A stretch of DNA of 64,000 bases, from contig NZ_DATIND010000014.1 of NCBI RefSeq assembly GCF_035474595.1, positions 1 to 64,000 of the forward strand, read 5' to 3'. Under the pieces are notes generated by a model that searched no databases, was not told where the DNA came from, and saw nothing but the letters and a program-made list of their open reading frames with translations. Every line of letters starts with the position of its first letter. The first letter of the stretch is position 1. The position numbers and the translations under genes were made by a program. Shown in pieces: positions 1-7,855 of this stretch. Origin of the DNA: Longimicrobium sp. Lineage in GTDB: Bacteria; Gemmatimonadota; Gemmatimonadetes; Longimicrobiales; Longimicrobiaceae.

Positions 1-140
1 CGATGTTCACGTAGCTGAACATCACCCGCTGCTCTGGTTCGCGTCCGCGCATCCATGCTCCCGGCCGAAGGTTACGGCAATTTACAGCCGTGCCGCTTCG
101 ACCGAAAGTGTACATTGCGATTTTTAGCAGCCTGCTAAGT
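1..140 (-). mobile_element. Partial insertion sequence: 5' end of transposase gene and IS terminus, cut by window edge
   Basis: On the minus strand an ATG at 52 opens a frame reading MRGREPEQRVMFSYVNI before the window ends. From memory of the families, MRG...Q..MFSYV is the usual opening of IS5/IS1182-type DDE transposases, where it is followed by RVP..HPLR, which would lie outside the window. Outward of the gene, at 124-138, TTAGCAGCCTGCTAA forms a tight palindrome next to a T run, like the terminal sequence of such elements, so the IS end is placed near 120-140. Only 17 codons are visible, so the family is tentative and whether the element is intact cannot be judged. Confidence 0.5.
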
Positions 141-142
141 CA

Positions 143-258
143 TAAGTGCCAAGTGCCAAGTGCCAAGTGCCAAGTGATTAAAGGTCCGAACTTCACCATG
201 CTCGGTGTGCGGCCGGACTTATACCACTTAGGACTTGGGACTTGGGACTTGGGACTTC
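143..258. repeat. Class A heptamer repeats, inverted pair
   Basis: Four to five tandem copies of AAGTGCC (143-176) face four copies of ACTTGGG/ACTTAGG (225-258), period 7 bp. The two blocks can fold back on each other through AAGT/ACTT pairing. The same architecture recurs at 9720-9810. The block lies between the IS end and the 3' end of the LemA gene. Confidence 0.8.
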
Positions 259-267
259 TTTTTGGCT

Positions 268-816
268 TTAGAACGCGACCTTCGGCACTTCGCGCTCGGC
301 GGCACCGGCCTCGAAGAACTCGCGCGGGTGGAAGCCGAACGGGCCGGCGATCAGGTTCGAGGGGAAGGTCATGATCTTGGCGTTCAGGTCGCGGACGACC
401 GCGTTGTAGTAGCGGCGCGCGTTCTGGACGGCGTCCTCGATCTGCGCCAGCTGCGCCTGCAGGTCGCGGAAGCCGCCGGACGCCTGAAGCTGGGGATACG
501 CCTCGACCGCGACGGTCAGGCCCTGCAGCGCGGTGGTGAGCTGCGCCTCGGCCTGCGCGCGCTGGGCGGGACCGGCACCCTGCGCCTGCATGGCCTGCGT
601 GCGCGCCTGGGTGACGGATTCCAGCGTGCCGCGCTCGTGCGAGGCGTACCCCTTCACCGACTCGACCAGGTTGGGGATGAGGTCCCAGCGCCGCTTCAGC
701 TGCACGTCGATGTCCGACCAGGCGTTCTGCGCCTGCAGCCGCAGCCGCACCAAGCCGTTGTAGACGAGGATCACCATCAGCACGACGACCGCGAGCACTA
801 CCAGGGCGATGATCAT
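268..816 (-). CDS. lemA: LemA family protein
   Basis: Small membrane-anchored protein of the LemA family. An N-terminal hydrophobic segment (MIIALVVLAVVVLMVILVY) is followed by the hallmark stretch AWSDIDVQLKRRWDLIPNLV and KGYASHERGTLESV, then a long helical region. The C-terminal part (AVVRDLNAKIMTFPSNLIAG, FHPREFFEA) matches the end of LemA proteins. The family's biochemical role is not settled; it is often linked to envelope stress or signalling. An ATG at 828 would add four residues; the ATG at 816 is preferred because GGAG lies just upstream of it. It appears to be a single-gene unit. Confidence 0.9.
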   Translation of the reverse strand: MIIALVVLAVVVLMVILVYNGLVRLRLQAQNAWSDIDVQLKRRWDLIPNLVESVKGYASHERGTLESVTQARTQAMQAQGAGPAQRAQAEAQLTTALQGLTVAVEAYPQLQASGGFRDLQAQLAQIEDAVQNARRYYNAVVRDLNAKIMTFPSNLIAGPFGFHPREFFEAGAAEREVPKVAF

Positions 817-937
817 GCGGCGCTCCATGACGGAGGATGCCCGGCCATGGCCGCCGGGCGGAGTGGAGGCCGAAACTTAGGCACGTACACGGAGCACGCG
901 GAAGGGGGATGACGTGCGGCTCCGTCTGGTTCGTCGG

Positions 938-1013
938 ATTCTCACGCGGAGACGCGGAGACGCGGGGGGCGCGAGCACAGGCTCCTCCGCGTCTCCGCGG
1001 CTCCGCGTCAGGC
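938..1013. repeat. Class C inverted repeat (CGCGGAGACGCGGAG type)
   Basis: CTCACGCGGAGACGCGGAGA is followed after a short loop by CTCCGCGTCTCCGCGGCTCC, an imperfect long hairpin. Other copies are at 27529, 40052 and 44442, with degenerate or half copies at 25502 and 57101. It lies in the spacer between lemA and the next gene. Confidence 0.75.
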
Positions 1014-1054
1014 TTACGAGGGGTGGAGACGCGGGGATGTTTGGGGGATGAAGA

Positions 1055-1084
1055 AGGCCGGCACTCGCGCTTGAGTGCCGGCCT
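1055..1084 (-). terminator. Intrinsic-type terminator of the exported regulatory-domain protein gene
   Basis: A perfect 12-bp stem (AGGCCGGCACTC / GAGTGCCGGCCT) with a 6-nt loop. On the minus strand it is followed by TTCTTC. It lies about 90 nt beyond the stop of the 1177-2196 gene. Confidence 0.6.
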
Positions 1085-1117
1085 CGCTATGACCAAGGTA
1101 AATCCATCAGTGATGGC

Positions 1118-1180
1118 GTACTTTCGTACTCTCGTACTTCCATCGCACTTCCGCACTCACGCACTTCCGCACTTCCTCAC
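1118..1180. repeat. Class B octamer array (CGCACTYC/CGTACTYT)
   Basis: Seven to eight imperfect units such as CGTACTCT, CGCACTTC, CGCACTCA with an 8-bp step. The array runs into the stop codon (minus strand) of the next gene, as in several other spacers of this window. Confidence 0.8.
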
Positions 1181-2196
1181 CGCACCTTCTCCAGCCTGCC
1201 GTAGTTGACGAACTGCACCTGCCCGCGCACCTGGCCGATGTGCATGGACGCAGGGGCGGTGCCGGAGAAGACGGCGCCCAGCGGCAGGCGCACCGTGCCG
1301 CCGGGGACCGTGGCCTCGGTGTACTCCACCGTCGCCTCCATCAGCACCCGCGCGGCGTCGGTCCACTCCACCTCGATGCTGGTCACCTGCAGCGTGGCGC
1401 GGTCCAGCCGCAGCTCGCCGCGGATGTCGATGCGGCCGCGGCGCGAGCGCTGCGGGCGGAAGCCCAGGGTGTAGACGCCCGCCTCCTCGTCCAGCCCGCC
1501 GTCCAGGCAGTGCGAGCGGAGGAAGGCCGGGTCCAGGATCTCGTGCCCGTCCGGGATCTCCAGCGTCATCCGCTGCGGCGACACGCGTCCCCAGCCGGAG
1601 CGGTTGCGGTCCATGCGGTTGCGCGGGTCCATGGTCACGTGGCGCACCACCGAGTCCAGCGCGCCGCCGTTCCGCTCCGAGTAGCTGGAATACTGGCGCA
1701 TGTCGAACTCGTAGTGATACGCGTCGTCGAACGCCCGCCGCGTCTCCACCGCCTTCACCGCCTCGGCCCAGAGCGCGGCCAGCGAGGGAGACTGCGCCAG
1801 GTTCCCGGCGGTGCGGCACTCCGCCGTCGCCACGATCCCCTGGATGGCCACGGCGCGCGGCGCGCTGCGGATGTCGCGCTCCACCGTCTGGTCCGCCGCG
1901 ACGGTGAACGCCTCCGTGGCCTCGGACCCGAAGCCGATGCGCTCCAGCTGCAAGCGGTACGTCCCCGGCGCCACGGCCGCGAAGGCGAACGCCCCCTCCG
2001 CATCGGTCAGCGCGGTCCGCGGCGGCGCCCCGGTCCCCACCGGCGCCAGCCGCACCAGCGCGTACGACACCGGCGCCCGGTCCGCCGCGCCGGTCACGCG
2101 CCCGCGTACCATGCCTGTCCCCGCCTGCGCGAGCACACGCCCGCCGCAGCCCAGCACGAGCACCAGCGCGACCACCACCCGGCGAATCGTCATCAC
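1177..2196 (-). CDS. Secreted protein with carboxypeptidase regulatory-like domain
   Basis: The N-terminus MMTIRRVVVALVLVLGCGG..VLAQ is a Sec signal peptide with a likely cut after AQA. Residues about 27-100 (MVRGRVTGAADRAPVSYALV, ..TALTDAEGAFAF..VAPGTYRLQLERIGFG) form a carboxypeptidase-D-type regulatory beta-sandwich, the fold that starts many TonB-dependent receptors. The remaining 240 residues carry no motif I recognise and no outer-membrane barrel pattern. Probably periplasmic or surface located. The start is GTG at 2196 or ATG at 2193; no clear Shine-Dalgarno decides. A class B octamer array meets the stop codon. Confidence 0.75.
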   Translation of the reverse strand: MMTIRRVVVALVLVLGCGGRVLAQAGTGMVRGRVTGAADRAPVSYALVRLAPVGTGAPPRTALTDAEGAFAFAAVAPGTYRLQLERIGFGSEATEAFTVAADQTVERDIRSAPRAVAIQGIVATAECRTAGNLAQSPSLAALWAEAVKAVETRRAFDDAYHYEFDMRQYSSYSERNGGALDSVVRHVTMDPRNRMDRNRSGWGRVSPQRMTLEIPDGHEILDPAFLRSHCLDGGLDEEAGVYTLGFRPQRSRRGRIDIRGELRLDRATLQVTSIEVEWTDAARVLMEATVEYTEATVPGGTVRLPLGAVFSGTAPASMHIGQVRGQVQFVNYGRLEKVR

Positions 2197-2238
2197 CCAA
2201 CGCCGCGTTTCAGTGAATCAGGACTGCGCTATCTCCAA

Positions 2239-2269
2239 CGCACTCACGCACTCACGCACTTCCGCACAT
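2239..2269. repeat. Class B octamer array
   Basis: Four units CGCACTCA, CGCACTCA, CGCACTTC, CGCACATT in the 211-bp spacer between the divergent genes ending at 2196 and starting at 2408. Confidence 0.7.
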
Positions 2270-2407
2270 TTCCATGTCCGAAGCCGCTGTCTACGTCCCT
2301 GCAACGCCGCATGTTCCCGGACCGCGACAAAACGGGTTGCGGGGCGGCGGGGGCGGGCCGAACTTCACGCTCGGCAATCACCCCCCGAATCGGCAAGAGA
2401 CGGACGG

Positions 2408-2719
2408 ATGGCGGAATACGAAGTGGCCCGCGTGACGGCGGTCCCCCCCGGCGAGGCGCGCGGCTTCACCGTCGCGCGCGAGGAGATCGTGCTCTGCAAC
2501 GTGGACGGCGAGATCTACGCGCTGCAGGGGATCTGCACCCACGAGGAGCTGCCGCTGGACGGCGGCGAGATCGAGGACGGCGTGCTGACCTGCGAGTGGC
2601 ACGGCGCCCAGTTCGACGTGCGGACGGGCGCCGTCTGCTCGCCCCCCGCCAGCATCCCCCTCCGCGGCTTCGACACCCGCGTCGACGACGAGGGCCGCAT
2701 CTTCGTGACGATGCCGTAG
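2408..2719 (+). CDS. Rieske-type [2Fe-2S] ferredoxin
   Basis: A 103-residue soluble Rieske protein. Cluster ligands are C43-T-H45 (GICTHEELPL) and C62-E-W-H65 (LTCEWHGAQFD), with the usual downstream loop RTGAVCSPPASIPL. The size and the lack of a signal peptide or catalytic domain fit the small ferredoxin components of dioxygenases or NirD-like proteins, which pass electrons to an oxygenase or reductase. No such partner lies nearby, so the electron acceptor is unknown. The frame is open far upstream, but MAEYEVARV matches family N-termini and is taken as the start. Confidence 0.9.
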   Translation: MAEYEVARVTAVPPGEARGFTVAREEIVLCNVDGEIYALQGICTHEELPLDGGEIEDGVLTCEWHGAQFDVRTGAVCSPPASIPLRGFDTRVDDEGRIFVTMP

Positions 2720-2756
2720 ACCCGGACGGCGGAACGGCGGAACCGCGGGGGACTCG

Positions 2757-3000
2757 GGCGTGTTTGGTGCGCGCCGAGCCCCCGTGCCGCCCTCACCCCG
2801 CGCCGGAGGGCGCGACCCTCTCCCGTCCCGGCCCGTCCCGGGAGAGGGTGGCTCGCGAGCATCCGCGCGCGTTCCCGAGCGCGGAACGGGTTCCAGCCAG
2901 GCGGGCACGATGCCGCCGCCCAGTGCAGATCCCATCCAGCTACCTCGCCCGGTACGGGAGAGGTGGACGGCCTAAGCCGGCCGGAGAGGGCACGATGCCG
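2757..3000 (+). repeat. Class D repeat: R2 module with a remnant of R1
   Basis: It starts with a shortened GCGTGTTTGG edge of R1, then the R2 sequence: CGCCGGAGGGCGCGACCCTC, a CCCTCTCCCG...CGGGAGAGGG hairpin, and GGTACGGGAGAGGTGGACGG near the end. It is more divergent than the copies at 31866 and 35088. It fills most of the 412-bp spacer before the first GT9 gene. Confidence 0.75.
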
Positions 3001-3028
3001 CGGAAACGAGCGGTTGCCGGTTCCCTCG

Positions 3029-3057
3029 TTGACGCCTCCGCCGCGTTGCCGTACAAT
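3029..3057 (+). promoter_or_regulatory. Sigma-70-like promoter for the GT9 gene at 3132
   Basis: TTGACG (3029-3034), 17-bp spacer, TACAAT (3052-3057): five of six consensus bases in each box. Predicted start of transcription near 3064, leaving a leader of about 68 nt before the GTG start. Confidence 0.65.
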
Positions 3058-3131
3058 CCCCGCCGTCCGTCCGCCGCTTCCGGAGCCACCGGGGGCGGCG
3101 GCGTGCTTTCGCCCTGCACCGATCCAACGCC

Positions 3132-4169
3132 GTGCCCGCCACCGACCTGAACGGCGCCCGTATCGCCATCGTCATGATGAGCGCCATCGGCGACGCGGTG
3201 CACACGCTTCCGGTCGTCAACTCGCTGCGCGCGCACGCACCGGACGCGCGCATCACCTGGATCATCCAGCCCGGCCCGCACGCGCTGGTCGCCAACCATC
3301 CCGCCGTCGACGAGTTCGTCGTCTTCGACCGCAAGAAAGGGTGGCGCGCCTACGCAGACGTGCGCCGCGCCGTCCGCGGCCGGCGCTTCGACCTGGTGAT
3401 CGCGCTGCAGGTGTACCTCAAGGCGGGGCTCGTCACGGCGCTCCTCGACTCGCCGCGCAAGCTGGGGTTCGACCGGGCGCGGGCGCGCGACTTCAACTGG
3501 CTGTTCACCACCGAGCGCATCCCCCCGCGCGGCCAGCGCCACGTGCAGGACCAGTACTTCGAGTTCCTCGAGCACCTCGGCGTCCCCCCGCTCCTCGAGT
3601 GGGGCCTCGGCCCGACGGCGGAAGAGTCCGCGAAGTACCGGCATCTCCTTCCCGAAGACGGCCGCCCCACCGTCGCCCTGGTCGTCGGCACCAGCAAGCC
3701 GGGGAAGGAGTGGCCGGCGGAGCGCTACGCCCGCGTGGCCGACGCGCTGGCGGGCGACCTCGGCGTGCAGACGATGCTCGTCGGCGGCAAGTCCTCCCGC
3801 GAACTCGAAGCGGCGGCGGCGATCAAGCGCCTCTCCGGCCACGCGCCGCTGGACCTGCTGGAGTGGGACCTGCGCCGCCTCGTGTACCTCATCGACCGCG
3901 CGGACGTGCTGGTGAGCCCCGACACCGGGCCGCTGCACGCCGGCGTCGCCCTGAACACGCCCACGGTGGCGCTGATGGGCTACACGAACCCCAAGCGCGT
4001 GGGCCCCTACCGCCGCTTCCACGACCTGATGATCGACGCGTACGGCGACCCCGGCGAGGATTATCCCGTGAGCGCCGAATACCGCCCCGGCCGCATGGAG
4101 CGCATCACCCCCGAGCAGGTGGTGGAGAAGGTGGAGCTGGCGCTGAAGCGGTATCCGCGCGGGCGCTGA
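3132..4169 (+). CDS. Glycosyltransferase family 9 (heptosyltransferase-like)
   Basis: A 345-residue GT9 enzyme, expected to transfer a heptose (or similar sugar) from ADP-heptose to lipid A-core at the cytoplasmic face. The N-terminal half begins with IAIVMMSAIGDAVHTLPVVN, the family's acceptor-side glycine loop. The C-terminal donor domain has VSPDTGPLHAGVALNTPTVA and the GYTNPKRVGPY stretch. The GTG start is supported by the promoter 70 bp upstream and by alignment with the paralogue at 13185, which shares the TNP.RVGP motif and the C-terminal MERIT segment. The acceptor sugar cannot be told from sequence. Confidence 0.9.
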   Translation: MPATDLNGARIAIVMMSAIGDAVHTLPVVNSLRAHAPDARITWIIQPGPHALVANHPAVDEFVVFDRKKGWRAYADVRRAVRGRRFDLVIALQVYLKAGLVTALLDSPRKLGFDRARARDFNWLFTTERIPPRGQRHVQDQYFEFLEHLGVPPLLEWGLGPTAEESAKYRHLLPEDGRPTVALVVGTSKPGKEWPAERYARVADALAGDLGVQTMLVGGKSSRELEAAAAIKRLSGHAPLDLLEWDLRRLVYLIDRADVLVSPDTGPLHAGVALNTPTVALMGYTNPKRVGPYRRFHDLMIDAYGDPGEDYPVSAEYRPGRMERITPEQVVEKVELALKRYPRGR

Positions 4170-4232
4170 TCGCCACGTCCGCAACAAAGTGTACGCACGC
4201 TGGCGCATTCGCATCGATTGCGCCGTAACGGC

Positions 4233-4262
4233 TTGACCGGCTCTCCCCGCTCCGTTTACCTT
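4233..4262 (+). promoter_or_regulatory. Possible promoter for the 4307 gene pair
   Basis: TTGACC (4233-4238), 18-bp spacer, TACCTT (4257-4262). The -35 box is good, the -10 weak. It lies in the only spacer before the next gene pair. Confidence 0.4.
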
Positions 4263-4306
4263 CTGCACTCCGGCGGTTCACACGCAGCCCGAACCTTCGC
4301 GCGCTC

Positions 4307-4978
4307 GTGGAGCTCTCGTCCGTAACGCTGCGCGTCCTCCTGCTGTTCTTCCCCGGCGTGCTCTGCGCGATCCTGCTGGACGCGCTGACGGTGCACCGCG
4401 AGCGGACGCCCGTGCAGTTCCTCACCAACGCGTTCGCGCTCGGGATGGCGTCGTACCTGTCGCTGGCCGCGGCGCGCGACGTGACGGCGAGCGCGGCGCA
4501 GTGGCTGCGGCTCCGCGAACCCCTGGATGTGACGTTCTTCGACGCGCTCATCGACGATCACGTTCACATTGCGTGGCGGGAGATCGCGCTGGCGGCACTG
4601 GTCGGGATGGTTCTCGTGGCGGTGATCTCGACCGTGCTGAACCGCAGGCTGGTGCACAGGGCGGCGTACTCGCTGGGCCTGACCCGCAACACGGGCGACA
4701 TCGACGTGTGGAGCACGATGCTGAACTCGCCGCTCGGGAAATACGTGCTCGTGCGGGACCTCGCGCAGGACGCGGCGTACATCGGAACCGTGGAGATCTT
4801 TTCCGAAACCTCCCGCGAGGCCGAACTGCTCCTGAGCGACGTGGAGGTCTTCCGCAATACGACGTTCACGAAACTGTACGACACTGACCACGTATATCTC
4901 GCGCGAAGCGCAACCGCGCTGGTCATCGAGCCGATGAAGGAGAAATCGCACCGGGGAGGCCTGAATGCCCATCCGTAG
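4307..4978 (+). CDS. Small integral membrane protein, DUF6338-like
   Basis: A 223-residue protein with hydrophobic segments near residues 8-27 (LRVLLLFFPGVLCAILLDAL), 36-56 and 92-112 (REIALAALVGMVLVAVISTV), then a soluble C-terminal half containing W-S-T-M-L and YVLVRDLAQDAAYIG followed by SREAELLLSDVEVF. That layout resembles DUF6338 proteins, whose function is unknown; the match is by memory only. The start is GTG at 4307. Its last codons overlap the start of the proline-rich gene by 14 nt, so the two are probably translated together. Confidence 0.65.
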   Translation: MELSSVTLRVLLLFFPGVLCAILLDALTVHRERTPVQFLTNAFALGMASYLSLAAARDVTASAAQWLRLREPLDVTFFDALIDDHVHIAWREIALAALVGMVLVAVISTVLNRRLVHRAAYSLGLTRNTGDIDVWSTMLNSPLGKYVLVRDLAQDAAYIGTVEIFSETSREAELLLSDVEVFRNTTFTKLYDTDHVYLARSATALVIEPMKEKSHRGGLNAHP

Positions 4979-5300
4979 AAGAGGTTCGACTTTCCCGTTG
5001 GGGAAGATGAAGGGCGGGTGGAACAAGGATCCGAAGGGACCGCGGCCGGACTTCGCTCCCGCGCCGTTCGGCGTCCCGTTCTCGCCCGACCCGCCCCCGC
5101 CGCCTCCGCCGCGGGTACCCTACTCTCTCGAGCCTGCACCTCCCTTCGATCCGTTTGAGGGCTTCAGGCGCCAGAAGAAAACCTGCGACGAGCCTCCGCG
5201 GCGGCCGTTCGTGCCAGGGGCGTTCGGTGTGCCGTTCGGCAGGGCGACGCCTCCCGCGCCGCCGGTCTCGCCGACATTCGATCCGAAGCCGTCCAGCTGA
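4965..5300 (+). CDS. Proline-rich hypothetical protein
   Basis: A 111-residue protein beginning MPIRRRGSTFPLGKMKGGWN with an uninterrupted run of seven prolines in the middle and a repeated phrase P-G-AFGVPF / APFGVPF at about residues 33-39 and 84-92. No signal peptide and no membrane segment. The start codon lies inside the 3' end of the preceding membrane-protein gene (14-nt overlap), and a strong terminator follows the stop at once, so the two genes form a closed unit. I do not recognise a family; an unstructured binding partner of the upstream protein is a guess only. Confidence 0.6.
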   Translation: MPIRRRGSTFPLGKMKGGWNKDPKGPRPDFAPAPFGVPFSPDPPPPPPPRVPYSLEPAPPFDPFEGFRRQKKTCDEPPRRPFVPGAFGVPFGRATPPAPPVSPTFDPKPSS

Positions 5301-5305
5301 GCACG

Positions 5306-5337
5306 AGCGGGCCCGAACTCGATGGTTCGGGCCCGCT
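5306..5337. terminator. Bidirectional hairpin terminator
   Basis: A perfect 13-bp stem (AGCGGGCCCGAAC / GTTCGGGCCCGCT) with a 6-nt loop, 6 nt after the proline-rich gene's stop and 5 nt before the stop of the convergent kinase-like gene. It can serve both. Confidence 0.8.
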
Positions 5338-5341
5338 GCTT

Positions 5342-6205
5342 TCATCCTTCCGACTCGTCCCCTGCCACCGGCTCCTCGTCGCCCGGCGCGTCCGCGCCCT
5401 CCGCGCGAAGCTCTTCCTTCGGCGGCTTGGCGAGGTCGAGGCCCGGGGGCCAGTCGTCGCCGTAGCCGGCGCGGAAGGCGAGCCAGTCGGCCGCGGCGAG
5501 GCCTGTCCGCAGCTTGCGCGCGGAGCGGGCCAGGCGCCGCAGGTCGCGCACACGGCGCGCGGCGGAGACGGGGTTCGTGCCGACGTCCGCCCGGTCGAAG
5601 TCCAGCAGGTACACCTCGGGATCGCCATGCCCGGGCGCGACCAGGAGGTTGCGCAGGTTCACGTCGGGGTGGGCCACGCCGGCCGCGTGCATCATCCCCA
5701 TCTGCCGCCCCGCCTCCGCCAGCACCGCGCGCCGCCGCGTCTCGTCTCCGCCCTCCACCGCGAGCCACGCCGCGAAGTCCACGCCGCCGGCCACCAGCTC
5801 CGTGGCCAGCCAGGCGCGGTAGCCGGCCAGCCGCGCCGGCCGCTCGATCGCCGCGACGACCACGGGGGCGCGCACGCCGCCGGCGCGCGCGCGCTCGGTG
5901 GCCCGCAGCTCGTCGAAGGCGCGGTTGCCGCCGAAGTAGACCACGCGGTTCACCCAGCGCATCATCCCCCCGCGCCGGTAGCGGCGGACCACCACGCGGG
6001 CGCCGTTCGGCAGCGTGGTGACGGGATGCGCCTCGCGCCCGCCCGCCACGGTCTCGCCGGCCCGGATGGTGTCGGGGTCGGAGAGGTGCTCGGCGGCGTC
6101 CTCCCAGCCGCGGCGCACCAGCAGGCGGGTGCGGCCGTCCACCATCGGAACGAAGTCCGCCAGCGAGGCGTCGTGGGTGCCCGGGTTTCGGCTCATGCGC
6201 CGCAA
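5342..6205 (-). CDS. Lipopolysaccharide kinase-like protein (Kdo kinase/WaaP family)
   Basis: A 287-residue protein with the aminoglycoside/Kdo-kinase fold seen in KdkA. Features in order: VVVRRYRRGGMMRW (residues 71-84, the lysine/arginine and RGG loop of the nucleotide pocket), FDELRATERARAGGV, the catalytic loop AHPDVNLRNLL with H179-x-D181-x-N183, and the metal-binding LLDFDRA (D202). It probably phosphorylates a sugar of the inner core of LPS. It is transcribed away from the PorX/MsbA-like group but sits inside the envelope-glycan block. An internal ATG at 6196 is an alternative start. Nothing essential appears to be missing. Confidence 0.8.
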   Translation of the reverse strand: MRRMSRNPGTHDASLADFVPMVDGRTRLLVRRGWEDAAEHLSDPDTIRAGETVAGGREAHPVTTLPNGARVVVRRYRRGGMMRWVNRVVYFGGNRAFDELRATERARAGGVRAPVVVAAIERPARLAGYRAWLATELVAGGVDFAAWLAVEGGDETRRRAVLAEAGRQMGMMHAAGVAHPDVNLRNLLVAPGHGDPEVYLLDFDRADVGTNPVSAARRVRDLRRLARSARKLRTGLAAADWLAFRAGYGDDWPPGLDLAKPPKEELRAEGADAPGDEEPVAGDESEG

Positions 6206-6260
6206 GCTGCGGGCGGGCGTTGTCCGTTGTCAAATTTCGGCTTGCGCCGCGCCGCGCGCG

Positions 6261-6289
6261 TTGACCCCCGGGCGCGCCGCGGCTAGCTT
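6261..6289 (+). promoter_or_regulatory. Promoter of the porX-like gene, close to the start codon
   Basis: TTGACC (6261-6266), 17-bp spacer, TAGCTT (6284-6289). The start of transcription would fall near 6296, only about 3 nt before the ATG at 6299, with no room for a Shine-Dalgarno site. Confidence 0.5.
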
Positions 6290-6298
6290 TTCGCCCCT

Positions 6299-7855
6299 AT
6301 GCCCGCACCCGCCAAGCGCCTGCTCTGGGTCGACGACGAAATCGACCTCCTTCGCCCCCACCTGCTGTTCATGCAGGGGCGCGGCTACCACGTCGACGCC
6401 GTGTCCAACGGCGACGACGCGCTGGAGCTCCTTCGTCTGTCGCCCTACGACCTGGTGCTGCTGGACGAGCAGATGCCCGGCCGCAGCGGGATGGAGGTGT
6501 TCGACGAGCTCAGGCGGATGGACGCGCGCGTGCCGGTGGTGATGGTGACGAAGAGCGAGGAAGACCGCACCATGACCGAGGCCATCGGCCGCCGCGTGGC
6601 CGACTACCTCGTCAAGCCCACCTCCCCGCGCCAGGTGCTCTCCGTCGTCACCCGGCTGCTCGAGGGCCGCCAGCTGCAGCAGGAGCAGGTGGCGCGCGAC
6701 TTCACGCTCCGCTTCCGCGAGCTGAACGCCGGCCGCGAGCCGCGCGGATGGCGCGAGTGGGCGCGCGACTACTCGGAGCTGGTGGACTGGGAGCTGCGCC
6801 TGCGCACCGCGGGCGAGACGGGGCTGCTGGCCGCGCTGGAAACGCTGCTCGACGACTTCCGCCGCGAGTTCTGCGAGTGGGTGTGCGACGAGTACAGCGA
6901 CTGGATCACCGGCGCCACGAACCGGCCCCCGCTCTCGGTGGACATCGTCCCCCAGTTCCTGGCGCCGATGCTGGGGAAGGACGCCACCGTCCTCTTCGTC
7001 ATCATCGACTGCCTGCGGCTGGACCAGTGGCGCACCCTCATCCCCCTGCTGGCGCCCTACGCACAGGTGGAGGAGGCGCTGTACTACTCCATCCTGCCGA
7101 CGGCGACTCCTTTCTCCCGCAACGCCATCTTCTCCGGCCTGTACCCGGATGAGATCTCCGCGCGCGTGCCCGGGTGGTGGGGATGGGAGGGCGAGGGGAG
7201 CCTGAACTCGTTCGAGGGCGAGCTCTTCCGCGAGCAGGTGGCGCGCATCGAGGGCGCCTCGCTTCCCGTGCACTACGAGAAGGTGTTCGACGCGGGCGAT
7301 GGCGAGGCCATGCTCCGCCGCCTTCCCGCGCACATGGCGCAGCCCGGCGTGACGGCGGTGGTGTTCAACTTCGTGGACCAGCTCACGCACGGCCGCTCGG
7401 AGAGCGCGGTGCTGATGGAGGTGGCGCGCGACAAGGAGGCGCTGCGCGCGCTCACCCGGCAGTGGTTTGAGCGCAGCGAGGCGCTGACCGCCATCCGCGA
7501 CGCGCTGCAGAAGGGGATCCCGGTGCTGGTGACCACGGACCACGGGTCCATCCACTGCCACCGCCCGGCCACGGTGTTCGCCAAGCGCGACACCACGCAG
7601 AACCTGCGCTACAAGTTCGGCGACGACCTGCGCGCCGAGGACCCGACCACGGCGTACTCCACGCACGACCCGCGGCGGCTGCGCTTCCCCCCGGGGCGGC
7701 AGGCCACGAACTACCTGATCGCGCTGGAAGACGTCTTCTTCGTGTATCCCACCAAGCTGCGCCAGTACCAGGCGCGCTACCGCGGCAGCTTCCTGCACGG
7801 CGGCATCAGCCCCGAGGAGATGATCCTTCCGGTGGCGCTGCTCACCCCGCGATGA
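6299..7855 (+). CDS. porX: PorX-like response regulator with PglZ (alkaline-phosphatase-fold) output domain
   Basis: A 518-residue protein. Residues 7-118 are a receiver domain with acidic pocket D12/D13, phospho-acceptor D56 (LVLLDEQMPG), T84 and K106. After a linker, about residues 225-515 form a PglZ domain: FVIIDCLRLDQW with metal ligand D237, the PTATPFSRNAIFSG stretch carrying the likely nucleophile threonine (T268 or T270), and VTTDHGS near the end. This is the architecture of PorX, the regulator of type IX secretion in Bacteroidota, reported there to act as a phosphodiesterase. No sensor kinase is adjacent. The next gene overlaps it by 4 nt (ATGA), tying PorX to an MsbA-like exporter. 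Confidence 0.9.
   Translation: MPAPAKRLLWVDDEIDLLRPHLLFMQGRGYHVDAVSNGDDALELLRLSPYDLVLLDEQMPGRSGMEVFDELRRMDARVPVVMVTKSEEDRTMTEAIGRRVADYLVKPTSPRQVLSVVTRLLEGRQLQQEQVARDFTLRFRELNAGREPRGWREWARDYSELVDWELRLRTAGETGLLAALETLLDDFRREFCEWVCDEYSDWITGATNRPPLSVDIVPQFLAPMLGKDATVLFVIIDCLRLDQWRTLIPLLAPYAQVEEALYYSILPTATPFSRNAIFSGLYPDEISARVPGWWGWEGEGSLNSFEGELFREQVARIEGASLPVHYEKVFDAGDGEAMLRRLPAHMAQPGVTAVVFNFVDQLTHGRSESAVLMEVARDKEALRALTRQWFERSEALTAIRDALQKGIPVLVTTDHGSIHCHRPATVFAKRDTTQNLRYKFGDDLRAEDPTTAYSTHDPRRLRFPPGRQATNYLIALEDVFFVYPTKLRQYQARYRGSFLHGGISPEEMILPVALLTPR

Noticed and set aside
140-1156. Long minus-strand frame over lemA and its upstream spacer
   Set aside because: It overlaps lemA in another frame, runs through repeats, and has an Arg/Pro/Ala-rich composition typical of out-of-frame GC-rich DNA.
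1240-3150. 636-codon plus-strand frame opposite the regulatory-domain protein
   Set aside because: Crosses a real gene on the other strand, a spacer and the Rieske gene out of frame; no motif, His/Arg-rich shadow.
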